From: Geodermatophilus obscurus DSM 43160
Lineage (GTDB): Bacteria > Actinomycetota > Actinomycetes > Mycobacteriales > Geodermatophilaceae
Assembly (NCBI RefSeq): GCF_000025345.1
Contig: NC_013757.1
Location: 3,224,001 to 3,288,000 of the forward strand
DNA length: 64,000 nt
Direction: 5' to 3'
The notes under the pieces are model-generated. The model saw only the letters and a list, made by a program, of their open reading frames with translations. It made no database searches and had not been told where the DNA came from. Numbering within the stretch: the first letter of the stretch is position 1; each line of letters opens with the position of its first letter. Shown piece after piece: positions 46,759 through 56,732 of the stretch. The position numbers and the translations under genes were made by a program.

Positions 46759-47753
46759 CCGGTACCGGCCGGCACCGGCCCGGGCGCGGTGGGTCCCCTC
46801 CCGACCCGCAGCGGCGCCCGGTCCTGCTGCGCTACGCCGCGACCGGGCGACCGGCCCCGCGGCGGTGGTCCGAGCGGCTGGCCCTGGTCGCCGGGGCCAT
46901 CGCCGTGCTGGCCGCGATCGGCACGGCCACGCTCACCGGGGCCTGGGCCGGGTTCTCCCTGCTGGGCGCGCCGGGCACGCCGGCCCGTCCCGCCATCGAG
47001 GCGGGCGAGGGCGGCGGGACGCAGCCGGACGCCCCCGCGCCGGACGTGGGTGCAGCGGCGCCTCCGCCACCGGAGGAGGGTCCGGCCGCGGTGCTGCCGG
47101 AGCGCGCGCCGCCGGACCGGCCGCAGCGGCGAGCGGAGGCGCCCCCCGAGCCGTTCACCGCGGTGCCGCCCGCGACCGGGCCGTCCTCCGCCCGGCCGTC
47201 GCCCGGTGCCACCCCGGCGAGCACGCCGCCGCCCCGCCGTCCGGCGCCGGCGACCGCGGCCCCTGCCGCGCCGGCGCCCGTCGCGGCGGAGCCGGCCGGT
47301 CCCACGGTGAGCCCCGCGACGCCGACCGGTCCCACGGCGAGCCCCGTGACGGCGAGCGGAACGCCCGGGCAGCCGGAACCGGCACCGGCGACACCGCAGG
47401 CACCGGCACCGCTGACACCGCAGGCTCGCGCCACGACCGCTTCCCCCACGCCCCCGTCGCAGCCGGACGAGGACGAGGAGGAGCACGACGAGCAGGACGG
47501 GGACGGGGACGACAGCGGGAGCAGCAGGGGCAGTGGTGGCGGCTACGACTACGGCTACGGCTACGGCTACGGCAAGGCCGACGGGGACCACGACCTCGGC
47601 GGCAGCAGCGCCACGCCCTCGCCCAGTGCGACCCCGGCCCCGACGGCCAAGGCAGAGGGAAAGACAGAGGCGAAGACCGAGGGGAAAACAGAGGCGAAGA
47701 CCGAGGCGACCGCGAGCCCGACGGCGAGTCCGTCGAGCACCGCCGCTGACTGA
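46755..47753 (+). CDS. Pro/Ala-rich single-pass membrane protein with repeats
   Basis: A 332-residue low-complexity protein of unknown function. Residues ~43-65 form one transmembrane helix after a basic cytoplasmic start. The long outer part is Pro/Ala/Thr-rich, includes a repeated GPT(V/A)SP unit, an acidic run, a YDYGYGYGYGYG tract (~265-275) and KTEAKTEGKTEAKTEA near the end. Its ATG overlaps the response regulator stop, so it belongs to the two-component operon and may be a wall-spanning stalk or the sensed or regulated surface protein. Third-position GC bias supports coding despite the low complexity. Confidence 0.7.
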   Translation: MTGTGRHRPGRGGSPPDPQRRPVLLRYAATGRPAPRRWSERLALVAGAIAVLAAIGTATLTGAWAGFSLLGAPGTPARPAIEAGEGGGTQPDAPAPDVGAAAPPPPEEGPAAVLPERAPPDRPQRRAEAPPEPFTAVPPATGPSSARPSPGATPASTPPPRRPAPATAAPAAPAPVAAEPAGPTVSPATPTGPTASPVTASGTPGQPEPAPATPQAPAPLTPQARATTASPTPPSQPDEDEEEHDEQDGDGDDSGSSRGSGGGYDYGYGYGYGKADGDHDLGGSSATPSPSATPAPTAKAEGKTEAKTEGKTEAKTEATASPTASPSSTAAD

Positions 47754-47769
47754 GCGCGCGCCGGTCCGC

Positions 47770-49152
47770 TCAGCGGGTGCGGCGGAGCAGGGCCATGAAC
47801 ATCGCGTCGGTGCCGTGCCGGTGCGGCCACAGCTGCCCGTAGTCGCCTCGCGCCAGCCCCGGCACCTCGGGGAACAGCGGCGCGACCGGCAGCACCTCGA
47901 CGTCGTCCCGCGCGGCCGCGGCGTCGACCACGGCGACCGTCTCGTCGGTGTGCGGCGAGCAGGTCACGTAGGCCACCACGCCGCCGGTGCGGACCGAGGC
48001 CAGCGCGCCGTCCAGCAGCGCCGTCTGCAGCTCGACCAGCGGCGGGACGTCGTCCGCGGTGCGCCGCCAGCGCACCTCGGGGCGGCGGCGCAGCGCTCCC
48101 AGGCCGGTGCAGGGGGCGTCGAGCAGCACGCGGTCGAAGGAGCCCGGCGTCCACGGCGGCGTCCGCCCGTCGGCGACCAGCACCTCGACGTCGTCCTCGT
48201 CGCGCAACGCCTGGCGGACGAGCTCGGCGCGGTGCGGCGCGCGGTCGGCCGCGGTGAGGCGCACCCCCTCCGGACGGACGGCGGCCAGCAGACCGGACTT
48301 GCCCCCGGGGCCGGCGCAGACGTCGAGCCAGGCGGCGTCCGGGCCCTCCAGCGGCGCGCGGGCCAGCAGCAGGGCCGCCAGCTGACTGCCCTCGTCCTGC
48401 ACCGCGGCCCGGCCCTCGCGCACCGAGGGGACGCGGGCGGGATCACCGCCGCCGAGCCGGACGGCGTACGGCGACCACGGGCCGGGCTGCCCGCCGGACT
48501 CTGCCGCGAGCTGCTCGCGGGGCACCCGCCGGGCGACCAGGTGCACCTCGGGGGCGGCGTCGTCGGCCAGCAGCGCGGGCTCGACCTCGGCCTCGTCACG
48601 CAGCGCGTCGCGCCAGGCCTCGACGATCCAGCGCGGGTGGTCGGTGACCAGGGCCAGCCGCTGGTCACGGTCCCCGTCGAGCCGCTCGACCCAGGCCGCG
48701 CGGTCGCCACCCGCGGCGACCTTGCGCAGCACCGCGTTGACCAGGCCGGAGGCGCCGGTGCCGACGATCGCCCGGGTCAGCGCCACGGTCGTGTCGACGG
48801 CGGCGTGCGCCGGTACCCGCAGGTCCAGCAGCTGGTAGGCGCCCAGCCGCAGCAGGTCGAGCACCCGCGGATCGAGCTCGGCCAGCGGCCGGGAGACCAG
48901 CGGGGCCAGCACCGCGTCGAGGGTGCCGGTGGCACGCAGGGTGCCGTAGGCCAGCTGGGTGGCGAAGGCGGCGTCGCGCTCGCCGAGGTCGGCGGCGCGC
49001 TCGCGCAGCAGTTGCGGCAGCAGCAGGTTGGCGTAGGCGTCGCGGCCGGAGACACCGTCGAGCACGTCGAAGGCGGTCAGTCGCGCGCCGTCGAGCACCG
49101 GCCGGGAGCGGCGGGACGGCGGACGCCGGTTGCCGCGCCGGGGAGCACTCAC
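47770..49152 (-). CDS. rsmB: 16S rRNA m5C967 methyltransferase
   Basis: A 460-residue protein: N-terminal NusB-like RNA-binding domain (~20-150, [16 protein letters not shown]) and C-terminal Rossmann methyltransferase with [15 protein letters not shown], the cysteine motif [15 protein letters not shown] and the second catalytic cysteine in [10 protein letters not shown] (TCS). GTG 49152 overlaps the fmt stop (GTGA). Part of the def-fmt-rsmB operon. Confidence 0.93.
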   Translation of the reverse strand: MSAPRRGNRRPPSRRSRPVLDGARLTAFDVLDGVSGRDAYANLLLPQLLRERAADLGERDAAFATQLAYGTLRATGTLDAVLAPLVSRPLAELDPRVLDLLRLGAYQLLDLRVPAHAAVDTTVALTRAIVGTGASGLVNAVLRKVAAGGDRAAWVERLDGDRDQRLALVTDHPRWIVEAWRDALRDEAEVEPALLADDAAPEVHLVARRVPREQLAAESGGQPGPWSPYAVRLGGGDPARVPSVREGRAAVQDEGSQLAALLLARAPLEGPDAAWLDVCAGPGGKSGLLAAVRPEGVRLTAADRAPHRAELVRQALRDEDDVEVLVADGRTPPWTPGSFDRVLLDAPCTGLGALRRRPEVRWRRTADDVPPLVELQTALLDGALASVRTGGVVAYVTCSPHTDETVAVVDAAAARDDVEVLPVAPLFPEVPGLARGDYGQLWPHRHGTDAMFMALLRRTR

Positions 49153-50078
49153 GAGGGGCCGCCGTCGAACCGCTCGCCGGGCGCCGGCCGTGCCCCGCGG
49201 GCCCAGTCGGGCGCCGGCAGCAGCCGCTTGCCGGCCGGCTGCACCTCGCCGAGCCGGACGGCGCCCCGGCCGGTCCCGACCAGCACGCCGGTGGGGCCCA
49301 CCGAGACCTCGCCGGGGGCCAGGCCGAGGGACGTGGACAGCGGCTCGACCGGACCCAACCTGAGCCGGTCGCCGCGCCACGTCGTCCACCCGCCGGGCGC
49401 GGGGGTGACCCCGCGGACCCGTCGGTCGACGACGTGGGACGGCAGCGACCAGTCGACGCGGGCGTCGGCCGGATCGATGCGCGGTGCGAGGCTGACCCCC
49501 TCGACCGGCTGCGGTTCCGGCTCCAGCGTGCCGGCCTGGATGCCGTCGAGGGTGGCCAGCAGCAGCCGGGCGCCGCTGATCGCGAGCCGGCCCAGCAGGT
49601 CGCCGGCGGTGTCCCGCGGTGCGATCGGCTCGGTGACCACGCCGTAGACCGGGCCGGTGTCCAGGCCCGCCTCCAGCCGGAAGGTCGAGGCGCCGGTGAC
49701 CTCGTCACCGGCCATGATCGCGTGCTGCACCGGTGCGGCGCCCCGCCAGGCCGGCAGCAGCGAGAAGTGCAGGTTGACCCAGCCGTACCGCGGCAGGTCC
49801 AGCGCCGCCTGTGGCACCAGGGCGCCGTAGGCGACGACCGGCGCGCTGTCGACGGCCAGCTCCGCGAGCCGCTCGAGGAACTCCGGCTCACGCGGGGAGC
49901 GGGGCTGCAGCGCGGGGACGCCGGCGGCGTCGGCGCGTTCGGCGACCGGGGAGCGGCTCACCTTGCGGCCGCGACCGGACCGGGCGTCGGGCCGGGTGAG
50001 GACGGCGACGACCTCGTGGTCGGAGGCCAGCAGCAGTTCCAGCGAGGGGACGGCGACCTCCGGCGTCCCGGCGAACAT
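49149..50078 (-). CDS. fmt: Methionyl-tRNA formyltransferase
   Basis: A 309-residue enzyme that formylates initiator Met-tRNA. It starts [13 protein letters not shown] and has the catalytic Asn-His in [19 protein letters not shown] and the Asp region [11 protein letters not shown], plus the C-terminal anticodon-arm-binding domain. ATG 50078 lies six bases after the def stop with GAGG nearby. Coupled to rsmB downstream. Confidence 0.95.
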   Translation of the reverse strand: MFAGTPEVAVPSLELLLASDHEVVAVLTRPDARSGRGRKVSRSPVAERADAAGVPALQPRSPREPEFLERLAELAVDSAPVVAYGALVPQAALDLPRYGWVNLHFSLLPAWRGAAPVQHAIMAGDEVTGASTFRLEAGLDTGPVYGVVTEPIAPRDTAGDLLGRLAISGARLLLATLDGIQAGTLEPEPQPVEGVSLAPRIDPADARVDWSLPSHVVDRRVRGVTPAPGGWTTWRGDRLRLGPVEPLSTSLGLAPGEVSVGPTGVLVGTGRGAVRLGEVQPAGKRLLPAPDWARGARPAPGERFDGGPS

Positions 50079-50083
50079 GAGCC

Positions 50084-50617
50084 TCAGTGGGGGCTCACCT
50101 CCACGCGGGGGACCCACGCGCCGGCGCCGGCCCACTCGGCCTCGCCGATGGCCGCGAGCGCGGCGGCGCGGGCCTCGGCGTCCAGCCGGTCGACGAACAG
50201 CACGCCGTCGAGGTGGTCGACCTCGTGCTGCACGGCGCGGGCCAGCAGGTGCGAGCCCTCGACCCGGACCGGCTCGCCGTGCAGGTCGAACCCGGTGGCC
50301 GCGACGTACAGGTGCCGGCGGCAGTCGAAGGTGTACCCGGGGATGGACAGGCAGCCCTCCGGCCCCTCCTCGGTCTCCTCCCCCACCGGCGTCACCTCCG
50401 GGTTCACCAGGTGGCCGACCTCGCCGTCGACGTACCAGGTGAAGACCCGCAGCCCGACACCGATCTGCGGGGCGGCCAGCCCGGCGCCGCCGGCGGCGAA
50501 CATGGTGTCGGTGAGGTCGGCGACCAGCCGGCGCAGCTCCTGGTCGAAGTCCACGACCGGAGCGGCAGGGGTCCGCAGCACCGGGTCGCCCAGCAGCCGG
50601 ATGGGGGTCACGCTCAC
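50084..50617 (-). CDS. def: Peptide deformylase
   Basis: A 177-residue metalloprotease removing the formyl group from nascent proteins. The three motifs are [18 protein letters not shown] (metal Cys) and QHEVDHLDG (metal His pair and catalytic Glu). First gene of def-fmt-rsmB. Its product undoes the modification whose tRNA precursor is made by the next gene. Confidence 0.96.
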   Translation of the reverse strand: MSVTPIRLLGDPVLRTPAAPVVDFDQELRRLVADLTDTMFAAGGAGLAAPQIGVGLRVFTWYVDGEVGHLVNPEVTPVGEETEEGPEGCLSIPGYTFDCRRHLYVAATGFDLHGEPVRVEGSHLLARAVQHEVDHLDGVLFVDRLDAEARAAALAAIGEAEWAGAGAWVPRVEVSPH

Positions 50618-50640
50618 CGGTCGATCCTAAATGGCCCCCT

Positions 50641-50798
50641 CCTGGGCGTCCCCGCGCCCGATGGCCCCCTGCAGGATCCCGCCGGCCCTGTCCAGAGGCT
50701 CGTCCCGAGCCTGCGAGGGATGAGGAGGACGGGGTCCTCACACGGTGGGGAGCAGGGGGCCCTCCTCCGGAGCGTGGGGAGGACGGGGTCCTCGGTCA
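50641..50798 (-). repeat. Post-stop hairpin repeat (family 1), double copy
   Basis: Between the hypothetical lipoprotein-like gene and def. On the minus strand the stop TGA is followed by CCGAGGACCCCGTCCTCC, later GAGGACCCCGTCCTCC again, TCGCAGGCTCGGGACGAG and GCGGGATCCTGCAGG. About 155 bp, the longest copy seen. Confidence 0.7.
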
Positions 50799-51482
50799 GG
50801 CGAAGAGCCGCACCGAGGACTTGGCCACCGTGAGGTGCGCGGCCTGCTCGGCCAGCTGCTGGGCGCCCTCGGCGTCGTCGACGCCGACTTCCGCGGGGAA
50901 GCCCGCGTCGTGCGGAGCCACCGTGCCCTCGAGGTCGACGAGGTCGCCCTCGCGCACCTGGTACGGGGACTCGCCGGCCTCGCCGGTCAGCTGCACCCAC
51001 ATCCGCTCGGCGTCCGACGCACCGAGCCAGAAGCCCTCGTCGGCCGGGACGGAGAGCACCCGGGCGCCGGTCGCGGTCACCGGCTGGTCGGCGAGACCGC
51101 CCAGCGCGGTGCCGGCGTCGGGGCCGGCGGCCAGCGCCAGCACCGACCGGCCGTCGGCCGTCTCGACCGAGCCGCCGGCCGTGGATCCGCCGGCGGGAGC
51201 GCCCGACGAGCTCGGCGCGGCCGAGCCGGATGACGGGTCCGAGGACGCCGGCCCGGACGGGCTCCCGGCGCTCTGCGAGGTCTGCGCCGCGGGGTCGGAG
51301 CCCGCCTCGGGGTCGCTGCCGCCGCACTGGCTCAGCAGCAGCGCCAGGACGACGAGCGCGGCCACCAGCAGCGCTCCGACCAGCGGGCCCCGCCGGCGCC
51401 CGCCACTGCGGGTACCACCGCCCACGGGCGTGGCCCCCCGCTGCTGGCCGGGGCCGGTCGACGGCGTACGCGACTCACTCAC
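50796..51482 (-). CDS. Membrane-anchored hypothetical protein
   Basis: A 228-residue protein of unknown function. A basic N-terminus leads to one hydrophobic segment (~33-52) ending LLSQCGG; it is too far from the N-terminus for a standard lipobox. A Ser/Pro/Gly/Ala linker (~55-105) and a ~120-residue C-terminal domain follow, with a small beta-rich look (FWLGASDAERMWVQL, YQVREGDLVDLEGTVAPHD) resembling an OB-like fold. Probably outside the membrane. ATG 51482 is supported weakly. The stop abuts a family-1 repeat. Confidence 0.65.
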   Translation of the reverse strand: MSESRTPSTGPGQQRGATPVGGGTRSGGRRRGPLVGALLVAALVVLALLLSQCGGSDPEAGSDPAAQTSQSAGSPSGPASSDPSSGSAAPSSSGAPAGGSTAGGSVETADGRSVLALAAGPDAGTALGGLADQPVTATGARVLSVPADEGFWLGASDAERMWVQLTGEAGESPYQVREGDLVDLEGTVAPHDAGFPAEVGVDDAEGAQQLAEQAAHLTVAKSSVRLFA

Positions 51483-51618
51483 TCGGTGCTCCTCGGTTCA
51501 GGTCGTCCGCGCGGACGGCCTGGACCTAGCACCTGGGGCCCGGGCGGTCGCGTCTCGTCACGGGCCCCGGATCGGGGCCGGACCCACCTACCCGGCTGCG
51601 TTTACGGCGTAAACCGGG

Positions 51619-51861
51619 TCAGCCGGATGAGGTCGAGGTCACCACCTGCAGCCCCTGCGGCTCACCGCCGCTGGGGCCGTCGTCCGGGCCGCACCGGCTG
51701 ATCGACACCGTGATGGTCAGGACGGCGACCAGCAGGACCAGACCGAGCACGATGCGGCGCAGCCAGCGGCGCAGGTCACCGGGGTTGTCCGCGGAGCGGT
51801 GGGGGTCCTCGGCGCTGGCGCGCTCGGCGCGGGGGTCGGGGGGCGGGTCACTCGACGTCAC
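51619..51861 (-). CDS. Small single-pass membrane protein, 80 aa
   Basis: An 80-residue protein with a hydrophilic acidic N-terminus, one transmembrane helix (~37-55, IVLGLVLLVAVLTITVSI) and a short outer tail. GTG 51861 has GAGGAGG five bases upstream, which makes translation likely. No family recognised. It sits between priA and the other membrane-anchored hypothetical gene, same direction. Confidence 0.6.
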   Translation of the reverse strand: MTSSDPPPDPRAERASAEDPHRSADNPGDLRRWLRRIVLGLVLLVAVLTITVSISRCGPDDGPSGGEPQGLQVVTSTSSG

Positions 51862-51990
51862 AGGCCCTCCTCGGCCACCGGACGAGCTGAGCGCCCGGTG
51901 CTGAGCCGCTCGGGGGGAACGTGGGTGCGCTACCCCGGCACGGCGGTCGTCACACGGTCCGGTCGACCGACCGGCCCCGGTGCCCGCGCC

Positions 51991-53946
51991 TCAGACCAGG
52001 TCGAGCGGGTCCAGCTGCACACGGACGTGCTCGGTGGCCTTCTTCGCGCTGCGGACGCCCTGCACCTCCGCCAGGGCGTGCGCCAGGGCCGACCCCTCCG
52101 CCCGCGGCACCCGCACGAGGTAGCGCTCCCGCTCGCCCTCCTGACCCGGGCGCGACGGCTCCGGCACCGGACCGAGCAGGTCGGCGTCGGCGGGCAGCCG
52201 CGCGGCCGCGAGGAACTCCGCCAGCGCCGGCGCGGTCCCGGAGAGCGCGGCCATCCGGGTGGCCGGCGGGAAGCCGAGTTCGCGGCGGTCGGCCAGCTCC
52301 CGGGCGGCCAGCCAGCCGGGATCCCAGCGCACCAGCGCCTGGACGACGGGGTGGGCGGCGTCGGCGGCGACGACGACCTGACCACCGGCCGACGCGGGCC
52401 GGACGAGAGCCGCCGCGTTCATCCAGCGGCGCAGCGTCTCCTCCCCTGCCCGCAGGTCGGCCCGCCCGAGCAGCGCCCAGGAGTCCAGCAGCAGCGCGGC
52501 GCCGTACCCACCCTCGGCGACCGGCTCGGCGCCCGGGGTGGCGACCACCAGCGCCGGCCCGGGCGGCACCGAGGGCAGCACGCCCGACCCGCGCCCGGAG
52601 ACCCGTACCGCGGCGCCGGCGAAGGCCCGCCCCAGCTCCTCGGCGGTGCGGGCGGCGCCCACGACGGAGGCGCGCAGCTTCGTGCCGTGGCAGTACGGGC
52701 AGTCGAACGTCGCCGCGGGGCGGGCGCACCAGCGGCAGGCCGGTACCCGCGACCCGCCCGGCCCGGGCGTGGCGGCGACGCCCAGCGGCCCGGAGCAGAC
52801 CGCACAGCGGGCCGGGGCGCGGCAGCGGTCGCACGCCAGCCCGGGCGCGTACCCCGCACGCGGCACCTGCACCAGCACCGGGGCGCCGTCGGCGAGGGCC
52901 TGGCGGGCGACCCGGTGGGCCAGGCTGGGCAGCCGGGCGGTGCGCGCGGCGGGGTCGCGGGCCAGCTCGGCGTCGGCACCCAGGGCCTGCACCCGGGGGG
53001 CGGCGGCGCGCAGGGTGGCGCGGTCGGCGACCAGCTCGTGCGCCCAGCCGCTCTCCACCAGCAGCTGCGCCTCCGCGGTGCGCGCGGTCGCCGCGACGAC
53101 GGCCGCGCACGAGGCGAGGTGGGCCCGGTGCACCAGGACGTCGCGGGCGTGGGCGTAGGGCGCGCGCGGCTCGGCGTGCAGGTCGTCGCCGTCGTCCCAG
53201 ACCGCGACCAGTCCGAGGTCGGCGACCGGCGCGAAGACGGCGGCGCGGGTGCCCAGCACCACCCGCGCGGTGCCGCGGACGGCGTCCAGGAAGCGGCGGT
53301 ACCGGGCATCCGGGGCCGCGTCGGCGCGCAGCACGACGACCGACCCCTGCGGCAGCCGAGCCTCAGCGGCCGCGGCCAGCCGGTCGAGGTCGCGGCCGTC
53401 GGGCGTCACCACCAGGGCGCCCCGCCCCCCGGAGAGCGCGGCCTGGCACAGCTCGACCAGCCGGGCCGGCCAGTCCTCCCCGGGCAGCGCCGTCCACACC
53501 GCGCGGGCGGGCCGGCCCTCGGCGACGGCGGTGAGCAGCGCCGGACCGGTCGGGTAGCGGGCGAAGCCGGCCGGGTCGGGGGGCGGGGGCGGTGGCGGTG
53601 GCTCGGCGGGCGGGCGCTTCTCGGCCGCGACCCGGCGGGGCGGGACGGCCAGCCGGAGCACGTCGGTGACCGTGCCACCCCAGCGCTCGGCCACCGCGCG
53701 GGCCAGCGCGACGACCTGGGGGGTGAGCACCGGCTCCGGGGAGACCACCTTGGCCAGCGGCGTCAGCTTCCCGCCGTGTTCGCTGCTGTCGGCCAGCTCG
53801 AGCACGAAACCGTCGACCAGCTGCCCGGCGAAGCGCACCCGCACCCGGCACCCGGCCCGCACCTCGTCGGCCATCTCGTCGGGGACGGCGTAGTCGAAGG
53901 GCCGGTCCAGGTGCGCCAGGGGCACGTCGACGACGACCCGGGCCAC
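51991..53946 (-). CDS. priA: Primosomal protein N' (PriA), helicase motifs lost
   Basis: A 651-residue actinobacterial PriA. The N-terminal DNA-binding domain (VVVDVPLAHLDRPFDYAVP) and the zinc-binding cysteines (CDRC..CAVC..CRWC..CPYC) are kept. The Walker A position reads ALPGEDWPARL with no GKT, and the DEAH position reads WDDGDD, so it cannot be an ATP-driven helicase. This loss is known in actinobacteria, where the protein is thought to act in primosome loading only. GTG 53946 follows GGAG; an in-frame extension upstream would read through a family-1 repeat and is rejected. Confidence 0.88.
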   Translation of the reverse strand: MARVVVDVPLAHLDRPFDYAVPDEMADEVRAGCRVRVRFAGQLVDGFVLELADSSEHGGKLTPLAKVVSPEPVLTPQVVALARAVAERWGGTVTDVLRLAVPPRRVAAEKRPPAEPPPPPPPPDPAGFARYPTGPALLTAVAEGRPARAVWTALPGEDWPARLVELCQAALSGGRGALVVTPDGRDLDRLAAAAEARLPQGSVVVLRADAAPDARYRRFLDAVRGTARVVLGTRAAVFAPVADLGLVAVWDDGDDLHAEPRAPYAHARDVLVHRAHLASCAAVVAATARTAEAQLLVESGWAHELVADRATLRAAAPRVQALGADAELARDPAARTARLPSLAHRVARQALADGAPVLVQVPRAGYAPGLACDRCRAPARCAVCSGPLGVAATPGPGGSRVPACRWCARPAATFDCPYCHGTKLRASVVGAARTAEELGRAFAGAAVRVSGRGSGVLPSVPPGPALVVATPGAEPVAEGGYGAALLLDSWALLGRADLRAGEETLRRWMNAAALVRPASAGGQVVVAADAAHPVVQALVRWDPGWLAARELADRRELGFPPATRMAALSGTAPALAEFLAAARLPADADLLGPVPEPSRPGQEGERERYLVRVPRAEGSALAHALAEVQGVRSAKKATEHVRVQLDPLDLV

Positions 53947-53957
53947 CCGCTCCGGCC

Positions 53958-54013
53958 CCGCCCGGAGGCTCGCACCGAGCTCGCGAGGGGTGAGGGGGGC
54001 GGGGTCCTTCGAC
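53958..54013 (-). repeat. Post-stop hairpin repeat (family 1) before priA
   Basis: Minus strand CGAAGGACCCCGCCCCCCTC, then CCCCTCGCGAGCTCGGTGCG and CCTCCGGGCGGGG. This copy is not next to a stop; it lies between the metK terminator and the priA start. Confidence 0.6.
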
Positions 54014-54090
54014 AGCGGGATCTCCGTTCGGCGGGAGCTGGTGGTGGCCCGGGAGTGTCGTCGCCGGCTCCGACAGTCACCGGCAGCGAC

Positions 54091-54137
54091 GTGCGCCCGT
54101 GGCGTGTCCTCTGAGGCAGGACACGCCACGGGCGCAC
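54091..54137 (-). terminator. 20-bp perfect stem-loop downstream of metK
   Basis: Arms GTGCGCCCGTGGCGTGTCCT (54091-54110) and AGGACACGCCACGGGCGCAC (54118-54137) pair without a mismatch around a 7-base loop, 18 bp after the metK stop. No U-run follows on the minus strand. Strong candidate for the metK terminator. Confidence 0.8.
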
Positions 54138-54155
54138 ATCACCGTCAGGCGGCCG

Positions 54156-55352
54156 TCAGACCCCCGCGGCCGAGCGCAGCGCCTCGACGCGGTCGACCCG
54201 CTCCCACGGCAGGTCGACGTCGGTGCGGCCGAAGTGGCCGTAGGCGGCGGTCGGGGCGTAGATGGGGCGCAGCAGGTCCAGGTCGCGCACGATCGCGCCG
54301 GGGCGCAGGTCGAAGGCCGCGCTGATGGCCTTCTCCAGCACCTCGTCCGCGACCGCGCCGGTGCCGAAGGTCTCGACGAACAGGCCGACCGGGTGGGCGG
54401 CGCCGATCGCGTAGGCCACCTGGACTTCGCAGCGGCGGGCCAGGCCGGCGGCCACGACGTTCTTGGCCACCCAGCGCATGGCGTAGGCGCCGGAGCGGTC
54501 GACCTTCGACGGGTCCTTGCCGGAGAATGCGCCGCCGCCGTGGCGGGCCATGCCGCCGTAGGTGTCGACGATGATCTTCCGGCCGGTCAGCCCGGCGTCG
54601 CCCATCGGGCCGCCGATGACGAACTTGCCGGTCGGGTTGACCAGCAGCCGGTAGCCGTCGGTGGGCAGGCCGAGCGCGGCGAGCTCGGGCTCCACCACCA
54701 GCTCCTGCACGTCCGGGGCGAGCAGCTGCTCGATGGAGATGTCCTCGGCGTGCTGCGAGGAGACGACGACGGTGTCGACGCCGACCGGACGGTCGTCCTC
54801 GTAGACGACGGTGACCTGGGTCTTGCCGTCGGGCCGCAGGTAGGGCACCGAACCGTCCTTGCGGACCGCCGAGAGCCGGCGGGAGAGCCGGTGCGCCAGC
54901 GCGATCGGCAGCGGCATGAGCTCGGGGGTTTCATCGGTGGCGTAGCCGAACATCAGGCCCTGGTCACCGGCACCCTGACGCTCGATCTCGTCGTCGGTCG
55001 TCCCGGCGGTGCGGGCCTCGTAGCCGGTGTCGACGCCCTGGGCGATGTCCGGCGACTGGGCACCGATGGAGACGCTGACACCGCAGGAGGCGCCGTCGAA
55101 GCCCTTGCGGGAGGAGTCGTAGCCGATGCCGAGCACGGTCTTCCGGACGATGTCGGCGATGTCGACGTAGCCGGCGGTGGTGACCTCACCGGCGATGTGG
55201 ACCTGCCCGGTGGTGATCAGGGTCTCGACGGCGACCCGGCTGCGCGGGTCCTGCGCGAGCATCGCGTCGAGGATCGAGTCGCTGATCTGGTCGGCGATCT
55301 TGTCCGGGTGGCCCTCGGTCACCGACTCGGACGTGAAGAGGCGGCGTGACAC
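54156..55352 (-). CDS. metK: S-adenosylmethionine synthase
   Basis: A 398-residue enzyme making SAM from ATP and methionine. It starts [20 protein letters not shown] and has [12 protein letters not shown] and [16 protein letters not shown], the two classical signatures. Normal length. GTG 55352 has GGGAG six bases upstream. A TAACGT box on the minus strand at 55421-55416 could be its -10. It ends at a 20-bp hairpin. Confidence 0.97.
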   Translation of the reverse strand: MSRRLFTSESVTEGHPDKIADQISDSILDAMLAQDPRSRVAVETLITTGQVHIAGEVTTAGYVDIADIVRKTVLGIGYDSSRKGFDGASCGVSVSIGAQSPDIAQGVDTGYEARTAGTTDDEIERQGAGDQGLMFGYATDETPELMPLPIALAHRLSRRLSAVRKDGSVPYLRPDGKTQVTVVYEDDRPVGVDTVVVSSQHAEDISIEQLLAPDVQELVVEPELAALGLPTDGYRLLVNPTGKFVIGGPMGDAGLTGRKIIVDTYGGMARHGGGAFSGKDPSKVDRSGAYAMRWVAKNVVAAGLARRCEVQVAYAIGAAHPVGLFVETFGTGAVADEVLEKAISAAFDLRPGAIVRDLDLLRPIYAPTAAYGHFGRTDVDLPWERVDRVEALRSAAGV

Positions 55353-55448
55353 GCGGTACTCCCTGGGGTCGGTGACGGCGGGGTGGTGCCCGGGCGTGGG
55401 CAGCTCGTCGGGTGCACGTTACCGGCGTGCGGCGGGGCCGGTGCCGGC

Positions 55449-56660
55449 TCAGGCCAGCCGGGCGGCGACGACGTCCCAGATCCCGGCGGCCACGGCGTCC
55501 TTGCTGCCCTCGGGCAGCTCGGTGACGGCTCCGTCGGCGGCCAGGACGACGGCGGCGTTCTCGGCCCGGCCGAACACCCGGCCGCCGGAGACGTCGTTGA
55601 CCACGAGCAGGTCGCAGCCCTTGCGGGCCAGCTTGGCACGGGCGTGGGTGAGGACGTCGGCGTCGTCGTCCCCCGTCTCGGCGGCGAAGCCGACGACCAG
55701 CTGCCCGGTGGGGCGCTTGGTGACCAGCTCGGCGAGGACGTCGGGGTTGCGCACCAGCGGCACCGCGTCGGGCTCGCCGGCGCTGCCCTTCTTGAGCTTG
55801 GCCGCGGCGACGGACGCCGGCCGGAAGTCGGCGACCGCGGCGGCCATGACGACGACGTCGGCGTCCGCCGACTCGGCGAGCACCGCGGTCCGCAGCTCCT
55901 CGGCCGTGCCGACCCCGACGACGCGGACGCCGAAGGGCGCCGGCAGCTCGACGTTGGCCGCGACGAGCACGACCTCGGCGCCGCGGGCGGCGGCGACCCG
56001 GGCCAGCGCCCAACCTTGCTTCCCGGACGAGCGGTTGCCCAGGTAGCGGACCGGGTCCAGCGGCTCCCGGGTGCCCCCGGCGCTGACGACGACGCGGCGG
56101 CCGGCCAGGTCGGGGGCCAGGGCGGCCGGGCCCGCGGTGAGCACGACCGAGGCGAGCGCGGCGATGTCGGCCGGCTCGGGCAGCCGGCCGGGACCGGAGT
56201 CCGGGCCGGTGAGCCGGCCGACGGCGGGTGGCAGCACGATCGCGCCGCGGCGGCGCAGCATGGCGACGTTGTCCTGGGTGGCCGGGTGCAGCCACATCTC
56301 GGTGTGCATGGCCGGGGCGAACACGACCGGGCAGTGCGCGGTCAGCAGGCTCGCGGCGAGCAGGTCGTCGGCCCGGCCGGCGGCGGCCCGGGCGAGCAGG
56401 TCGGCGGTGGCCGGCGCGACGACGACGAGGTCGGCGGTCTGCCCGATGCGGACGTGCGCCACCTCGTCGACGTCGGACCAGACGTCGGTGGTCACGGGGT
56501 TGCCCGACAGCGCCTCGAACGTGGCCGCACCGACGAAGTGCAGTGCGGCCGGCGTCGGGACGACGCGGACGTCGTGCCCCGCCTCGGTGAACGCGCGCAC
56601 CAGCAGGGCGGCCTTGTACGCGGCCACGCCCCCGGCGACGCCCAGCACGATCCGGCTCAT
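55449..56660 (-). CDS. coaBC: Phosphopantothenoylcysteine decarboxylase / phosphopantothenate-cysteine ligase
   Basis: A 403-residue bifunctional CoA-biosynthesis enzyme. The CoaC part (~1-185) has GVAGGVAAYKAALLVRAF, the histidine of AHVRIGQTADL and PAMHTEMW. The CoaB part (~190-403) has SAGGTREPLDPVRYLGN, RSSGKQG and VNDVSGG. ATG 56660 has GGGAGGATG upstream. A perfect hairpin lies only 20 bp before it, leaving no room for a standard promoter between hairpin and start. Confidence 0.95.
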   Translation of the reverse strand: MSRIVLGVAGGVAAYKAALLVRAFTEAGHDVRVVPTPAALHFVGAATFEALSGNPVTTDVWSDVDEVAHVRIGQTADLVVVAPATADLLARAAAGRADDLLAASLLTAHCPVVFAPAMHTEMWLHPATQDNVAMLRRRGAIVLPPAVGRLTGPDSGPGRLPEPADIAALASVVLTAGPAALAPDLAGRRVVVSAGGTREPLDPVRYLGNRSSGKQGWALARVAAARGAEVVLVAANVELPAPFGVRVVGVGTAEELRTAVLAESADADVVVMAAAVADFRPASVAAAKLKKGSAGEPDAVPLVRNPDVLAELVTKRPTGQLVVGFAAETGDDDADVLTHARAKLARKGCDLLVVNDVSGGRVFGRAENAAVVLAADGAVTELPEGSKDAVAAGIWDVVAARLA

Positions 56661-56679
56661 GCGGTCATCCTCCCGACAC

Positions 56680-56716
56680 GAGAACGCACCCGGCAGCGAC
56701 TGCCGGGTGCGTTCTC
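56680..56716 (-). terminator. 17-bp perfect hairpin between rpoZ and coaBC
   Basis: Arms GAGAACGCACCCGGCAG (56680-56696) and CTGCCGGGTGCGTTCTC (56700-56716) with loop CGA. It follows rpoZ by ~70 bp and immediately precedes coaBC, so it may end most rpoZ transcripts while allowing read-through or protect the coaBC 5' end. Confidence 0.7.
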
Positions 56717-56732
56717 ACCGTTCTGGGTGGCC

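Noticed and set aside
47630-47720. Short direct repeats near the end of the proline-rich protein gene as CRISPR or iteron
   Set aside because: They are AAGACCGAGG-type codon repeats encoding KTEAKTEG in frame.
51991-53946. PriA as an active helicase
   Set aside because: Walker A and DEAH positions lack the needed residues.
53947-54129. N-terminal extension of PriA to 54129
   Set aside because: It would translate a family-1 repeat and part of the metK terminator, and has no family similarity. GTG 53946 has a ribosome site.
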